Source of the DNA: Artocarpus heterophyllus
Lineage: Eukaryota > Streptophyta > Magnoliopsida > Rosales > Moraceae
Direction: 5' to 3'
DNA: 64,000 nucleotides
Assembly: GCA_025403435.1 (NCBI GenBank)
Contig: CM046327.1
Coordinates: 15,182,218-15,246,217 of the forward strand
A program made the translations under genes and the position numbers. Below, piece by piece: positions 34,161-46,169 of this stretch. The notes below the pieces were generated by a model. The model saw only the letters and a program-made list of their open reading frames with translations. It was not told where the DNA came from and searched no databases. Numbering within the stretch: the first letter of the stretch is position 1; every line of letters starts with the position of its first letter.

Positions 34161-34445
34161 AGCATGACCAGAAAAACAACCAACTTTCTAATCATTATGT
34201 TACCAGATCAGAATACTATGTTTTACCAAAAGGCAGAACCCACAGAGATTAATTAAAACCAAACTTTACTCATATTTCAATCACCTCACAAAAGTTTAAT
34301 CTAAGATGAAATAAACAACATAGCGAGAAATGGTGATGCAGATCGCCAATTCTTTCAAGTAAAAGGGAACAAAAAGGATAAACATATATAAAAAAGAGCA
34401 TTTACAATGATTCAAGTGAAGTGAAAAGGAGACACTTGAATGTCT

Positions 34446-36252
34446 TCACTGTTCTTCACAGCCATTTGAAATAACTAACGCAGTAGAGTCTTCAGCTCTG
34501 CCATCATCTGAAACTTTACTACGATTGTCAACCTGTGGAAAGGGCAAATCAGATTTCTGTTATATAAAAATATTATGCAAACAAACCATCAAAATTAGTA
34601 CAACTGGCGATCATAGCCAACAATTATCTGCAGTTTGATAACAATGTCTTCCTGTATGGTGCTCCAGATAAATGGAAGGATACAAACAGAGTGTAATATT
34701 TCGTTTACTGAATTACCCTAAAAAAATTTTCAAGCGAAAAAAAAGGAATTACCTAATAAAAATCACTCAACTAATAAACTAAGTCTATCAAAACACTTGT
34801 CTAAGAGGGGAATACATAAGAATGATACGAGGATAGTACATGTTATGATTTGGGAGGATATGCAATAAGACGTAATATGATTTAGATATAGAGCAACTGA
34901 AAGATACATAAGTAAAAGCAATACCTTCTTGATATTACCATGAGCAGACATTATCTCATAAAACTTGCGCATCAGTATTTCTTCTTCGACCTGCAAATTG
35001 TAGAACTTTAGCACAAATTGAGTAAATTACAAATGGAGCAAACATTGAAGGAAATAGTTAGAAAGTTGTAGATAGAACACCTCGCTCAGCCTTCTGGTTA
35101 AGATCAGGCACAAGAAATTTGTTTAGAAAGCATGTGAACTAACAATCCCTCTATTGAGTGACAAACAAGACATATTTGCAAATAAATTGTTTTGTTTAAA
35201 ATTAACCTCTTAAATAGTATGAGAAATTGAATAAAGAAAAGGACAACCGTATCCTTTTTATGAAGAACGTATAGATTAATCAGGGAACACCCTAAACGCC
35301 CTAAAATTTAAGTGATAGATTGACAACAGTGATTGACTTATACCCATAGATGCTGCGAGGTTACAAATTTTACAAAGGGGCCAACCATAAGTGACAAACA
35401 CAATGCTCTAATGTTGTAATATTGAGCGCGTGAAGCCTAATTATTATCCTCAAAACACACAGATCGAGCCTAGCTATTATTTGGGGCAAAATGAAACAGG
35501 GATTACGCGCCAACCACCACTCACAAGCCAATCACGTACACTATGTGTGAGAATACATAAGGGATTTCACACTTTTATCTTTGGTTGCCCTAGTTTTACT
35601 TGTATTGGGTGCATCCATTTCAGGGTTATTAGAAAGTTTAGAAAAAAAAAATCAGAGAGTTTAAGAGAGATGTGAAAATGTGTAATTAATAATAATGAAA
35701 TTCTTCAACGGCTTTAAATGGACGTAGCTCTTACACTGGATTACTATAAAACTTGTGTGCGCTTGTTTGTTTGTTTTTCTTCGATTTAATTGCTCTCAAT
35801 AGCAAAGAATTACGACGTCCAATTCTTAATTCTAGAGGCAAGATCTCAAAGGAAAAGTTCTTAACATAAGGGCAATCGGGTTGCTGTGAAGTGTGAACTC
35901 CTAAAAACCAATTTCTCTATCAACCCAAATTTCAACTCGAGAACATCAATATCACAAGTCATATAACAAAAATTAAAAATTAGAATACAAGGCTAAGCAG
36001 TGAATTATAATAATCTAATAGGTAAATTAAAAAGAAAAACCTGAAGTTTGTGCAATTCATGAGACATCGATCTATATGCTTCCATGAGCAGCTCGTTCTG
36101 CTTCTCCAAATGCCTAAATACCCAATAAAGTAAAAATAAAATTAACATTTAATCAGAAAAACCTCTAGTTAAATTAAACCTGCACATCAAAAAAGGAAAC
36201 AAAAAACAAAAAACAATTACTTGAAGATATATCCGCTGTGTCTTGAGTCCAT
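34446..36252 (-). CDS. Small four-exon gene, 85-residue protein of unknown function
   Basis: Minus-strand exons 36221-36252, 36041-36113, 34925-34990 and 34446-34532 join in phase with GT-AG introns and give 85 residues. The protein starts MDSRHSGYIFKHLEKQ, continues through ELLMEAYRSMSHELHKLQ and EEEILMRKFYEIMSAHG, and ends with an acidic, serine-containing tail (ISNGCEEQ). Residues 8-58 have a heptad-like spacing of Leu, Met, Ile and Tyr and strong helix propensity, so a coiled coil or helical hairpin that binds a partner is plausible. There is no signal peptide or membrane segment. I do not recognise the family and assign no function. Clean splicing of four short exons, with no stop, argues strongly that it is real. 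The large third-to-second intron (about 1.05 kb) is repeat-poor. Confidence 0.8.
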
Positions 36253-36254
36253 TC

Positions 36255-36340
36255 TGGTTTGTTCCAAGTGACAATCCCCGATTCTGTAAAAAAAAACCGC
36301 GAGGCTTTAAAACTCGGAGGTGGTTTGTTCCAAGTGACAA
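36255..36340 (-). repeat. Two perfect 20-bp direct repeats at the 5' end of the small gene
   Basis: TGGTTTGTTCCAAGTGACAA occurs at 36255-36274 and again at 36321-36340, just upstream of the start codon at 36252. They may lie in the 5' UTR or core promoter. Confidence 0.85.
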
Positions 36341-36349
36341 GGGCTCAGT

Positions 36350-38505
36350 TTTATTTTTTGGGCTTTTGGTTTTTTGAATGTTGCCGACTTTGAAGAGGAG
36401 CTCTTTTAAAGGGGTTTTTTTTATTAGTTTTTTTGGATCCTCTATCTTAAGGTTATCAAAAATAATACCCAGTATTTTGAAGTTTTACATATTGATTACA
36501 AATTCATACCCAATTCATTCGTTATTTCGGTCAACAACTCTACATTGACATTCTCAAAAAAAAAAAAAAAAAAAAAACACCCTACTTTTAAAAAAAGAAC
36601 AAAATGTCCTCAAAGAAAAAAAAAACATTTCCCTCTTGAAAAAATTGCTTCCAACAAGTTTTTTTTTTTTAAGATATTTGGTCTTTCTTGATCAAAGTAA
36701 AGTTTTTTTTTTTTTTTTTGTCGAATGAAAGGGGAGAAGGACATGACGTGGAAAAGATTAAAGATGATTTTTGAAGTTTCAACAGGGAAGAAGAAATATA
36801 ACAAACCCACAGTTTTCTTTTCGATCTTATTCAGGGAAAGGAGACAATTATGGTAAAATTTTTAGTAGATTGAATGCCCAAGAACAAGTTAATGGAAAAC
36901 TCAGAACGCCAAAACAAAATCAGAAAAATGCTGAACTACATTGATGGATTAAAAAAGAAATCAAATGAAAACAAAAATAAAAAAAAATGGAAAACATCCA
37001 ATGCTGTTTTACCAGGGAAGTCCAATAGAGAAGCAGGGGGATCTCTTGGCTTTATACTATTACTCAATAAATAGCCATCTCAAACTTTAAAGATCCAAAC
37101 TTTCTTCTTTTCTGCTAAAGAAATTCCAGTGAATTGTTTCCGTAAGGGAAGCTTTGGTTTGACACAGAAGCTGGAGGACATACTTGATAACATTTGCTGT
37201 ATCCTCTTCGTGGAAGATTTTTCGGTTTTTGAATTTCTTTTTAAGAACTTCTTTCTTACAGGCTATTTTGGTCTTTCTACCAGTAAAAATGGTTATTTAT
37301 GAAGTAAGGTGTATATTAATAATTATTAATTTGCAATCTCAAGGTATAAATTTATTACCCTTCAAAATGTAAGATTGTTTTCTAACAGAGTTAATTATAT
37401 AATTATACCTTTTAGTTTAACTATTTTAAGTTTGTCTTTTGTTTTAGAAACTATAAAGGTATTTTTTAAATTTTCAAAGCTTATTTCAATTCTATCATTG
37501 TGAATAGAAAGAATTAGTCAAAACAACATAATTACTCTTAAATATTATGAAAAATACTCTATACATTTAAAACATAAAAAAATATTAAAACAATACATCA
37601 AATTTCACAAGAAAGAGTTTTTGAAGTTTTATTACTTTTTAAATTTTAATTTTTTTTTAAGATATTGTCTTAAGAAGAAACATATATATCATAAAGAAGG
37701 TAGATTTTATTAAGGGTATTTTTTTTAATCTTATCTCAATATATTTTCAGTCCAAAAAGTCTGCAAGGGATAAAATTAAAACAAGTTTTTTAAATTTAAA
37801 AGATATCTTTGTAGTTTCTAAAAATAAAAGGACAAATTAAAAAATAATAAAAACTAAGAAGAATAATTATGTAATTTTTTTCTTTTTTGATAACCTTAAA
37901 ATACATAGTATCAAAGTGAAAAAAAACCTATTTTTTAAGTGTTATTTTTGTAATCAACCATGGAAAAAGAGACATGACAACTGATTAAGGTTGTGCGTGG
38001 ATTGGTTTTTCTCAGTCTCTAATCAGTCGATTTTCTACGACAGTCGTTTTTAAGAAAGCAAAATCGAGAGCCAATCGAATAAATAGAGAGTTGTTCGGGT
38101 TTCGACCGCCAATGGTCAGTTATGATTGGCTTTTCGACTAGAGTGACCGGACAGAATACTAAAAGTAATCCAACATTTGAAGAGCAATACCCAAGTCTTT
38201 ATTTAGTCAATATTTAATATATTAGAACGATAATGTACAAGTTAAATAATTTAATAAACACTCATTTAAATTCAAAAGTTTTACTTTTTAATACAACATT
38301 ACAACTTACCAAAGATGGAGGGAAGATAAGTAAAAAATGGATAAAAGTTACAACATGATGGGGAGATATAGATAAGATAGAAAATCAAATTAAAAAAATA
38401 AATAGTCTTATACAAATATTCCTTAAAAAAGGCAGTCTTTGTTAAACGAATCATCAACGAGGCAAGTGAAGAAAACATAATATCACATCCTCATCTCACC
38501 ATACA
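36350..38505. other. Intergenic, AT-rich, homopolymer-rich
   Basis: Includes A21 (36549-36569) and T19 (about 36700-36719) runs. At 37980-38160 there are GTCGATTTTC/CGACTAGAG-type motifs that resemble degraded hAT-like ends. No gene is supported. Confidence 0.45.
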
Positions 38506-38514
38506 AAATAGTAA

Positions 38515-39319
38515 GGATTAATTACAAAAATTTCCCCTCTTCAAACTATAGCTCTTTTAACACTTTGTTTCTTGAATTTTAAAATATAACATCTACTTCT
38601 CATGAAGTATTAACCGTTAACAAAAATGATCATTCTGTTACAATTTTAACAAAACAACAACAAATAATGTTAAAATTAGGAGAATTTTAGTAATCTACTT
38701 ATAAAATAACTAAAAAATCAAAACTATTTTAAAATAGTCATGATTGATGGTTAAAAAAAATCAATTAAAACCATAATGTCATTTAGATCCCTCTTTTTTT
38801 TCGATATATCAAAATTTTTAAAACATTTTTAACTTTTCACATCCAAAAAATGTTTTGAAATTTTTTAAGTTATAGATGTCGGTGGAAAAAAAGAATATAA
38901 CAAAGATTTATTTAATATAACAAAAAATATAAGATAAATGTTTCAAAGAGAAAAAAATCATATGGTTTAATACAATTTTTAAATACTTTTAAAGTTTTGA
39001 CTTTTAAAATTTTAAATTACTTTTTAGGTGTCAAAAAATTAATAAAATTTTAAAGAAAATTTTGATATAACGAAAAAAGAGGGATTCAAAATTGAGTTTT
39101 TTTTTAATCATTAATAAAGACTATTTTTATTATAGTATTATTTTTTGTAGTTACCCCTAGTTTTGATATTATCCGTCGCTTTTTTTTGTTAAAATTCTAA
39201 CATAAAGACTATTTTTGTTAATGACTCATACTTCAAGAAGAACAGATATTACATTTTAAAATTTGGAGAGTAAAGTATTATAAGAGCTATAGTTTAAGGG
39301 GAATTTTTATAATTAATCT
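38515..39319. mobile_element. Long-TIR (Mutator-like) element, 805 bp
   Basis: The ends GGATTAATTACAAAAATTTC and the complement of AAATTTTTATAATTAATCT open inverted repeats of about 300 bp, with paired landmarks AAACTATAGCTCTT (38555) and AAGAGCTATAGTTT (about 39280), and CCCTCTTTTTTTTCG (38790) and CGAAAAAAGAGGG (39071). Flanks AAATAGTAA (38506-38514) and AAATAGCCA (39320-39328) match at 7 of 9 positions, a decayed 9-bp target duplication. The ends are related to those of the element at 32189. Confidence 0.8.
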
Positions 39320-39329
39320 AAATAGCCAA

Positions 39330-40140
39330 GTACATCACAATGAGCTCACCATTCTCAATAGTGCAACGCATCAATAGGCTCACCATGCAAAATAGTCTCA
39401 TGACCATCACACACAAATCATAAAACGATAATGTTTAAATTAAAGCACACCGAAGTTCTAAAGTTATATAAAAATTAATTATAAGGGTCTACAAAATTCC
39501 AACTCTCGATCTTCAACACCTTTAAATTTAAAATTTCTCGATCTGGATGAAGACATCTAAAAAAAATAAAATAAAAACAGAAGGCTTAGATTTGAGACTT
39601 TATTAACACAAAAATAAGTAACATATTCTTGATTGTGCATATTGGCAGTTAGATCCAGTTAATATGTCATAAGAAAATTTACCAAGTTATGATTTAGACT
39701 ACTCTTTTTTCAACGATATTTTGCAGAGTCATATGTTTTGTTAGATTATTGGGAGTTCCTTTGAAACTCTTCAAAGCACTTTGCACAAAAAAATGCCATT
39801 TTGCACAAAACCAATGCACTTTTTAAGCTATTTTGAAAAATTAAAATTTGTAGCTTCAAAAAAATAAAAGTAGTACTTCTATAAAAAAGCACAGCAATCT
39901 CACTCAAAGCCTACGTTTCTTTTGTGGGTTGGCACAGATATATAAGGTTTGTATCACATGTTACACAGAATAAGCCTGAAGATAATATTACATATGTACA
40001 ATACATCAAGTAATTGTCAAATCCCGTGCAATACAAGCATTATTTTGCACAGAAATATTAATATGCCAATCATATAAATTGCTAAAAAAATCAAAGAACT
40101 ATTGAAAACAAAAAAAGGAGATATATGTCAATGCAAGACT
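39330..40140. other. Intergenic; MITE-like debris near 39745-39915
   Basis: AT-rich; the 39745-39915 part has GTAGCTTC and AAAAGCAC words like those in the 62390 repeat. No gene is visible. Confidence 0.4.
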
Positions 40141-40144
40141 TATA

Positions 40145-40306
40145 GGGTGTTTGGAAGGGTGGTGAGAATCACTTTTACTGTAACATATGAGAGTTTTATA
40201 CTATAACATATTTTTTTTATTGTTACTGTAGCATATGAGAGCTTTATACTGTTCATAACTAAGATTGTGGTGAAAACTGAGTGGTTCCCACCACTGTCAA
40301 ACACCC
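40145..40306 (+). mobile_element. MITE-1 copy A
   Basis: Starts GGGTGTTTGGAAGGGTGGTG and ends CCACCACTGTCAAACACCC, forming imperfect TIRs. The interior has TACTGTAGCATATGAGAGC and ACTGTTCATAACT, which recur in copies at 40581, 41892, 50375 and 60976. Confidence 0.75.
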
Positions 40307-40580
40307 CCTTAATTATTTCTGTTGTACAACCTCGAGATTGAACAAGATTGAAATGGCTATCAAATGAATCAATGGAAATCATTCATTAGAAAAGTTTTAT
40401 AAAAGTCATATTTAAATTTCTCAACAAAGTGACAACAAACTCTAATGTGTGTGTCTATATATATATATATATATACACCCATATATATATATATATATGG
40501 GACAATAGAGGTATTCGTGACATTTTCTTTTTGGTTTAAAAAATGCTATTTGATTATTAGTTATGCATACTTCTATAAAA

Positions 40581-40743
40581 TGTATTTGAAAGAGTGGTGG
40601 AAACCGTTGGTTAGAACTATTTTTATTGTAGCATGTGAGAGCTTTATACTGTAGCAATTTTATTTTTTTCATTGTTACTGTAACATGTAAGGGCTTTACA
40701 CTGTTCATAATTAAGTTTGTGGTGGGAACCAACCAAACAACCA
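40581..40743 (+). mobile_element. MITE-1 copy B
   Basis: Same order of motifs as copy A: GTGGTGGAAACC, TGTAGCATGTGAGAGCTTTA, CTGTTCATAATTAAG, then GGTGGGAACC and CAAACAACCAC. It is in the same orientation, 270 bp from copy A. Confidence 0.7.
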
Positions 40744-40852
40744 CTTATTTTTGTTAGATTTTTTTTTTTTCCTTTCAATGAAGCTAATTTTATTTAAATA
40801 TTAGTTATACAGACTTCTATACTTCTAAGGGTTAAATATAGTCTTGCTATGT

Positions 40853-41190
40853 AACATCTCGCCCGAACCAACGAGTAAAAACCGTTAGTTTGGGGAGAAG
40901 TTAATTAAAAAATAATAATTCTAGACAACTTTAAAACATAATCTCCATTACAAAATTGAATAGTATTCTTATACAAAGTATTGGAGATCAGTTTTCACAT
41001 TTTAATTTTTTAGACTCATCATCAGTCATCAGACCTTAAACTATTTTTGCTCAGTTAATTGGAACCAGCTTTACTTGGATCTTACCCTCATTACAAAAAC
41101 TATATTAAGCATAAAGCTTAGTAAGTAAACCATACAGTAGTTCCACATTTGAAACACCTTTCTTGAACTTTAATTTAGTTTTAGCTATAG
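40853..41190. repeat. Possible truncated LTR
   Basis: TGTAACATCTCGCCCGAACC is the kind of terminal sequence common in plant LTRs, and TAAGCATAAAGCTTAGTAAG lies further in. The other end and a target duplication were not found. Confidence 0.3.
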
Positions 41191-41891
41191 GGGCCCTTTA
41201 GTATGCCGTTAATCTCATCTTATTACAATCCTTACTTCTTACTATATTGGCCCCCTCTGTTGAAACTTTTCTGCCTCAAGGGACTCAGCCTTATAATATT
41301 AACTTTGTTGGTTCATAATAAGCATAAAAGTTCACATCATACCCATAAAAATTCTAAAAAACAACATATTTATTATAACAACATAAGATGCAATCTATCT
41401 CTCTCTCTTGCTTTTTTTTTTTTTAAGGGATTAGTACTATATTGCATGTGCCATTCTATTGAGATTAAACCCACGATATCCCGCTGAAAACTATCTCCAA
41501 CGCCCCCTTCATGATATTAAACCAAAGGTTCTTAGACTGTTTCTTAATAACATTTTAAATGCAATATATTTTCACATGTCTTAAGTTTTTAATATATATT
41601 TACATGTATTATGAAAATGTATATTTGAATATTTAAAATATAATCTGTTTGGATTATATGGGATAACCAAAGAGGCCTAAGAAGAGATGTGCATTAATAT
41701 ATATATATGCGTGAGAAAAAGAAAGCATTTACAAGTTGGAGGCTAGTGGAGCAATCACGGTTTGAACGTACTTTGCTTAGAAAATAAAACTCGAATCATG
41801 ATTCTGGTCGCTACTATGGCACTCGATATGCAAAAAAAGAAAGTTAAAAAGCTAGAAGGGAAAAGCCTATCTATCAGGACATGGACCACTC

Positions 41892-42068
41892 ACCCCCTAT
41901 TTGACATAGTGATAGAAACCATGATTTTTACCACAAACTTAGTTATAAACAGTGTAAAGCTTTTATATGCTACAATAACAATTTAAAAAATTACTACAGT
42001 GTAAAGCTCTCACACGCTACAATAAAAGTGGTTTCCACCACTGGTTCTCACCACCTTCCAAACACCAC
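41892..42068 (-). mobile_element. MITE-1 copy C, reverse orientation
   Basis: On the + strand it starts ACCCCCTATTTGACATAGTG and ends CTCACCACCTTCCAAACACC. The interior has AACAGTGTAAAGCTTTTATA and TAAAGCTCTCACACGCTACA, the complements of the copy A motifs. Confidence 0.75.
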
Positions 42069-42289
42069 CTCAGTTTCAAATTTTCTACAGCTTCAAAAGT
42101 GTCTTCAAACTATATGATCAGGCTTTGCATGTAACTATCACGTTAATAACCACAAGGACCAAGCACTAAACATCTCTAAAAGAATAGACATTCTTCTAAT
42201 AAGTAAAAAAAATTAACAGATAAGTATCTATCTTTTAACTATTAAATTTAAAAAAAAATTAAAAAATTCATGATGAGCGTGACGAAGAG

Positions 42290-42600
42290 ATCTAAGACGT
42301 TGTGAGCTATCTCTTCACACAGGGAGATGTGGTGGAGGCCAAAGATTTCATAAAGAGATTTGAATCTCCCCGTGGAGGAGACTGGAGATCTTTACAATGG
42401 CAAGCCTCTTCGGCTGGCCCAATTTTATGTTGTTTTGTGGTTGTTGCAATTTTGTTTGGAAGTTTCCGTGCCACAATTTATATATTCAGATAAGAAACAA
42501 AATTTTTGGGTAATTTTTTTAATTTTTAATGAGAAAATTTGCATTGTCGGATTTGGTATCGCGACGGACAGTTGGTGACTGCAAAGTACCATGCTAAGAT
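42290..42600 (+). other. Coding-like fragment, unassigned
   Basis: A frame from 42302 (MSYLFTQGDVVEAKDF...) continues to 42490. It looks coding-like at its start (acidic/basic alternation, then a hydrophobic run), and the frame stays open upstream apart from one TAA. I recognise no family; it may be a captured exon fragment. Confidence 0.25.
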
Positions 42601-42608
42601 ATCGGCAG

Positions 42609-45600
42609 TGTAATGACTAGAAAAAAAAAAGTTTATTAATAAAATTTAATATTTAATTAGATTTAATTAATAAATTTATTTTTAAAATTGTAACTTTTAT
42701 AAAATTGTGATAATATGTAAATAAGCAGTATTAATTGAGTATTACACTGTGAATGTGATGTCATGATAGATATTTTTTAATATAGATTTTATGAGTTAAA
42801 TTACTCAAAAATTTGTAAATAATATCTATAAAATGAATTTTGTATCACAATTAATTGTAAAATTATGATACAAACGAATGAGTACTTAGAATACGAGTAA
42901 GACATAGAGTCCACTGAAACCCAACCTAGTGTAAAAGGAGGCTGATGCAGTAAAAGTATATTGCTAAGTGAAAACATAGATATGAAAAATGTTACGTTTG
43001 GCATTCAAAAGTAGACTAAAGGCCAGTAAAATAGTTTATACAGTCTAAGGCTACGAGTTTGCACTAATTTGACCACTGCAGTGTAGAAAAAATATTGAGT
43101 GATGAAAAATTATACAGTGTAAAAATTTTTGGGCCACTAAGTGGACACCCAACAAAATCCTATTGGGCCACCACATCACAAAAAGTGGCCCAATCACAAT
43201 TTGCCATCTAGCAAGCCCATTAATTGTTGATGAGTTACCGTAGTTGTGATAAGCTTGTATTAATTTTAAAAATAAGCCAAATTACTCTTATTTCTTCCCT
43301 CAACATCCGGCAGCCATTGGAGAATCATTCAACAAAAATTTTCCAAACTCAAAATCTTGTGCAAATTGACCCCATCCAAATTCAAAAAGTATAGGTCAAA
43401 GGATTTCTTCAAATTTTAGGTAAAACCTAAACTTTTTTCAAGTTTTCTTAAGATTTGCATAGGTTAAGGAGGGATTTGATTCAAGGTGATTTTTGCATGA
43501 ATAATGCTTAGGAAAGAGCTTCAAGGGAGTCTTTGGAAGGCTTGAAGCACAAAATTCCTATTTGGGTAAGTTTTAAACCCTTAAACTTGAATTTATGTAA
43601 TTTTTGTTTTGATCTTTATTATTTCTAAAGCATGTGATGTTTTTAGGCAAAGTTTTGATTATATTCCATGAGTATGTGACTTATAGTATGGTGGTATAGT
43701 CAAAATTATGGGTTGTTGATGCAAAATAATAGTTATCCAAAATATGTTATTTTTGTAATTTTAAGGTTAAGTTTTGCAAAAATGGTGTTTTGGTATGGAA
43801 AAGGTTTGGACAAGGGGTGAATCTGTCTATGCAGTGGCTGGAAGGTAGTTTTAAAATGGATTTTTACATAAACAACCCAAGGACTAAATTGAAAGAAAAA
43901 GCTTTCCCTCGGAAGATTTGAAAAATACCCAAAAAACCCCTAAACAGTGATATAATTTGGGAAAAGTTAAAACATGAAAGTTGTAGATCTCGATGAAACT
44001 GTTAGGCATCGCGGATGGTTTGTAGAAAATCTCAACCGATTGTAAGATTTTAATTTTTCAAGAATTTCTTAAAAGAGGAAAAAAATGTTAAAATGGAAAA
44101 ATATCATTTTGAAAAATGACTTAAGATATGGTACTTTGAGTAAAAATGTTTCTTATGAAAAACGGGAAATTTTGGTTTAAAGAGATAAATTTTTGGCTGG
44201 GGGCAAAATTGTCAAAAATTTTCAGTTATGGGCTAAACTGTAAAGTTTTACAAAAATGGGGCATAGATATGAAATAAGGAGATCCGAACCATTAGGGTAT
44301 TATTTTAAAATTAATATGTGACTATTTTTGTTAAAATAACAAGATCGAGCTTGGATAGGTAAGTAGGCTCACGGATGGCAAAATCGTCATTTTTGCCCGT
44401 ATAACCCAAACCTTGTCAAATGTTTCAAAAAGGGAAAAATATTGATTAGAAAGATTTACGCCATTCGTTAGAAACGGTAGGGTAGAGTTAGATAGAAATA
44501 AGAAAAACTAGTGGTTTCCAGAGTTGTATATAGTTATGCAACTCAGTCCAATAATTAACGATCACTGTGTGTTGAAACATAGTGAATATTGGCTAATAGC
44601 TTTGAAATTGGCCAACAGGATCTTAGAAGTTTAGGACGGAGCAAAATCGAGGTTGAATTACCCGACGTTCGAAGCAAGTAAGTACCTATCCCACCTACAG
44701 CATGAAATCGTAAGTATAAAGTGTGACATATGTATATGTATACCTGTGTGTATAACAAGGTGTATACCTATGTGTATGCTATGATATAAGTATTTTTAAG
44801 TATGTTGGTGTATACCTATGCATATACATATACCTGTGTATATTATATGGTATAATGGTGTGTATGTTAACGTATACCTGTAAGTATAAAAGTATGTACC
44901 AGTGTATACTATTTTGTACAAGAGTATTTATGTATGGTGTATAACATGCATTTGCACTCCATGCATGGTATGTTAACCATAATAATTGGGCTGGTAATTA
45001 TGTCACCAGAAATTAAGAAGGGTATCGTACCGACTCCTGATTCAAGAGGAGTTCAAGGATATAGTATGTTCACGGTGTTACGTAGACCTAAGTGCACAAT
45101 GGTACGAACACTTGGGCCCTAGTTAAAGATAAAAAATGAAAATGATAAAGAAGGTTTATAAGAAAGCATAAATGGTTCATGCATTTTATTGAATGAGTAT
45201 GTGGGTTATATGGGACTTACTGGGCGTAAGCTCATTAAGTATTTCATGCTGTAGGTATTCCTACTAGAAGGTCAGAACAAAGTCACTGATGAGCTGGCGG
45301 AGGGTGATAAGTAATGAGCAGAAAGGGGTATGGATGCCGCCACAGTTACGTTTCTGCTACTGTATATTTTAAAATTGTTTTCTTTGAACGTGCTATGTAA
45401 GAACTGAACATATTTAGGTATATCAAAACCTCTCTTGAGAGTATTTAGCAACAATATTGGAAAAAAGAGTGTGTTATGTAAATATATGTATCTGTTTACA
45501 CCTGATGAGTTGCTAAACTTCACATGAATGACTTGTCCTTAAAAAAAAAAGAAAAAATTCCTGAGTTTTACACCTATACGTAAGTATATATATGTATATA

Positions 45601-45648
45601 AAAAAAAAGTCTTTCGCAGCCTGGAAAAAAAAACAGCGGGTTGTGACA
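42609..45648. mobile_element. Solo LTR of about 3.04 kb
   Basis: It starts TGTAATGACTAG and ends AGCGGGTTGTGACA (TG...CA), and is flanked by perfect GGCAG at 42604-42608 and 45649-45653. Inside there is no gag-pol coding sequence and no second copy of the ends, so this is one LTR left by recombination. Terminal sequences such as TGTAATGAC and GGGTTGTGACA are common in plant Ty3/gypsy-type LTRs, and a 3-kb length also favours gypsy over copia, but no internal domain remains to prove it. Confidence 0.75.
44725..44940. repeat. Degenerate GTATACCTGTG minisatellite inside the solo LTR
   Basis: GTATACCTGTGTGTATA, GTATACCTATGTGTATG, GTATACCTATGCATATA, ATACCTGTGTATATT and GTATACCTGTAAGTATA follow each other with variable spacing. 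Confidence 0.75.
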
Positions 45649-45653
45649 GGCAG

Positions 45654-45745
45654 TCTTCGTTTGATGACCTTAAAGTATCATGGTAGGATACTAATAGTTC
45701 TACCTGGCGACTGCAAAGCATCAAGATAGGATACTAATGTCACTG
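45654..45745 (+). repeat. Minisatellite units flanking the solo LTR
   Basis: Two units of about 50 bases share GACC/TGC..AAAG.ATCA.G.TAGGATACTAAT. A related unit, GGTGACTGCAAAGTACCATG, lies at 42579-42603 on the other side of the LTR, so the LTR inserted into a short repeat array. A further diverged unit is near 46184. Confidence 0.6.
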
Positions 45746-45774
45746 ACCATCTTTGGTTGTCGAAAATCTTAATA

Positions 45775-46160
45775 GGCTGTTTGGCATGTAAGTTTAAAAC
45801 CTTTTAAAGCAATTCAAGCCATGGAGATGGTTCAAACTGGTGTTGGTGAAGTAATAACTGAGGTTTGTTCAAATTATGAAGGCAATTTTAAACTATCTAA
45901 ACCCTCCAAAATTCAAACTTTGCCCTCTCTAGAGTTCACATAGTTTAAACCATTTTCTACAGTAAAAACTATTCTTATTCTCATTTTTCTTTCATAAATT
46001 ATAATTTTCCAAACACCAATTCTTGTTTTAAACTTAATGTGATGTTTCATTCTCATTTTAAACATTTACGTTCTAAACATCAGTTCAAAGTCACCATTTA
46101 AACTACAAAGTTTAGGACACATAGTTTCATGCCATTTCTAACCCGCATACCAAACGAACC
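45775..46160 (+). mobile_element. MITE-3 copy
   Basis: Starts GGCTGTTTGGCATGTAAGTT and ends with the near-complement AACCCGCATACCAAACGAACC. The interior, on the complementary strand, matches the split copy around 57990-58400. Confidence 0.7.
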
Positions 46161-46169
46161 ATTAATTTC

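Noticed and set aside
38515..39319. CRISPR-like or satellite array
   Set aside because: The repeats are two inverted arms, not short regularly spaced direct repeats; the 9-bp flanks point to a transposon.
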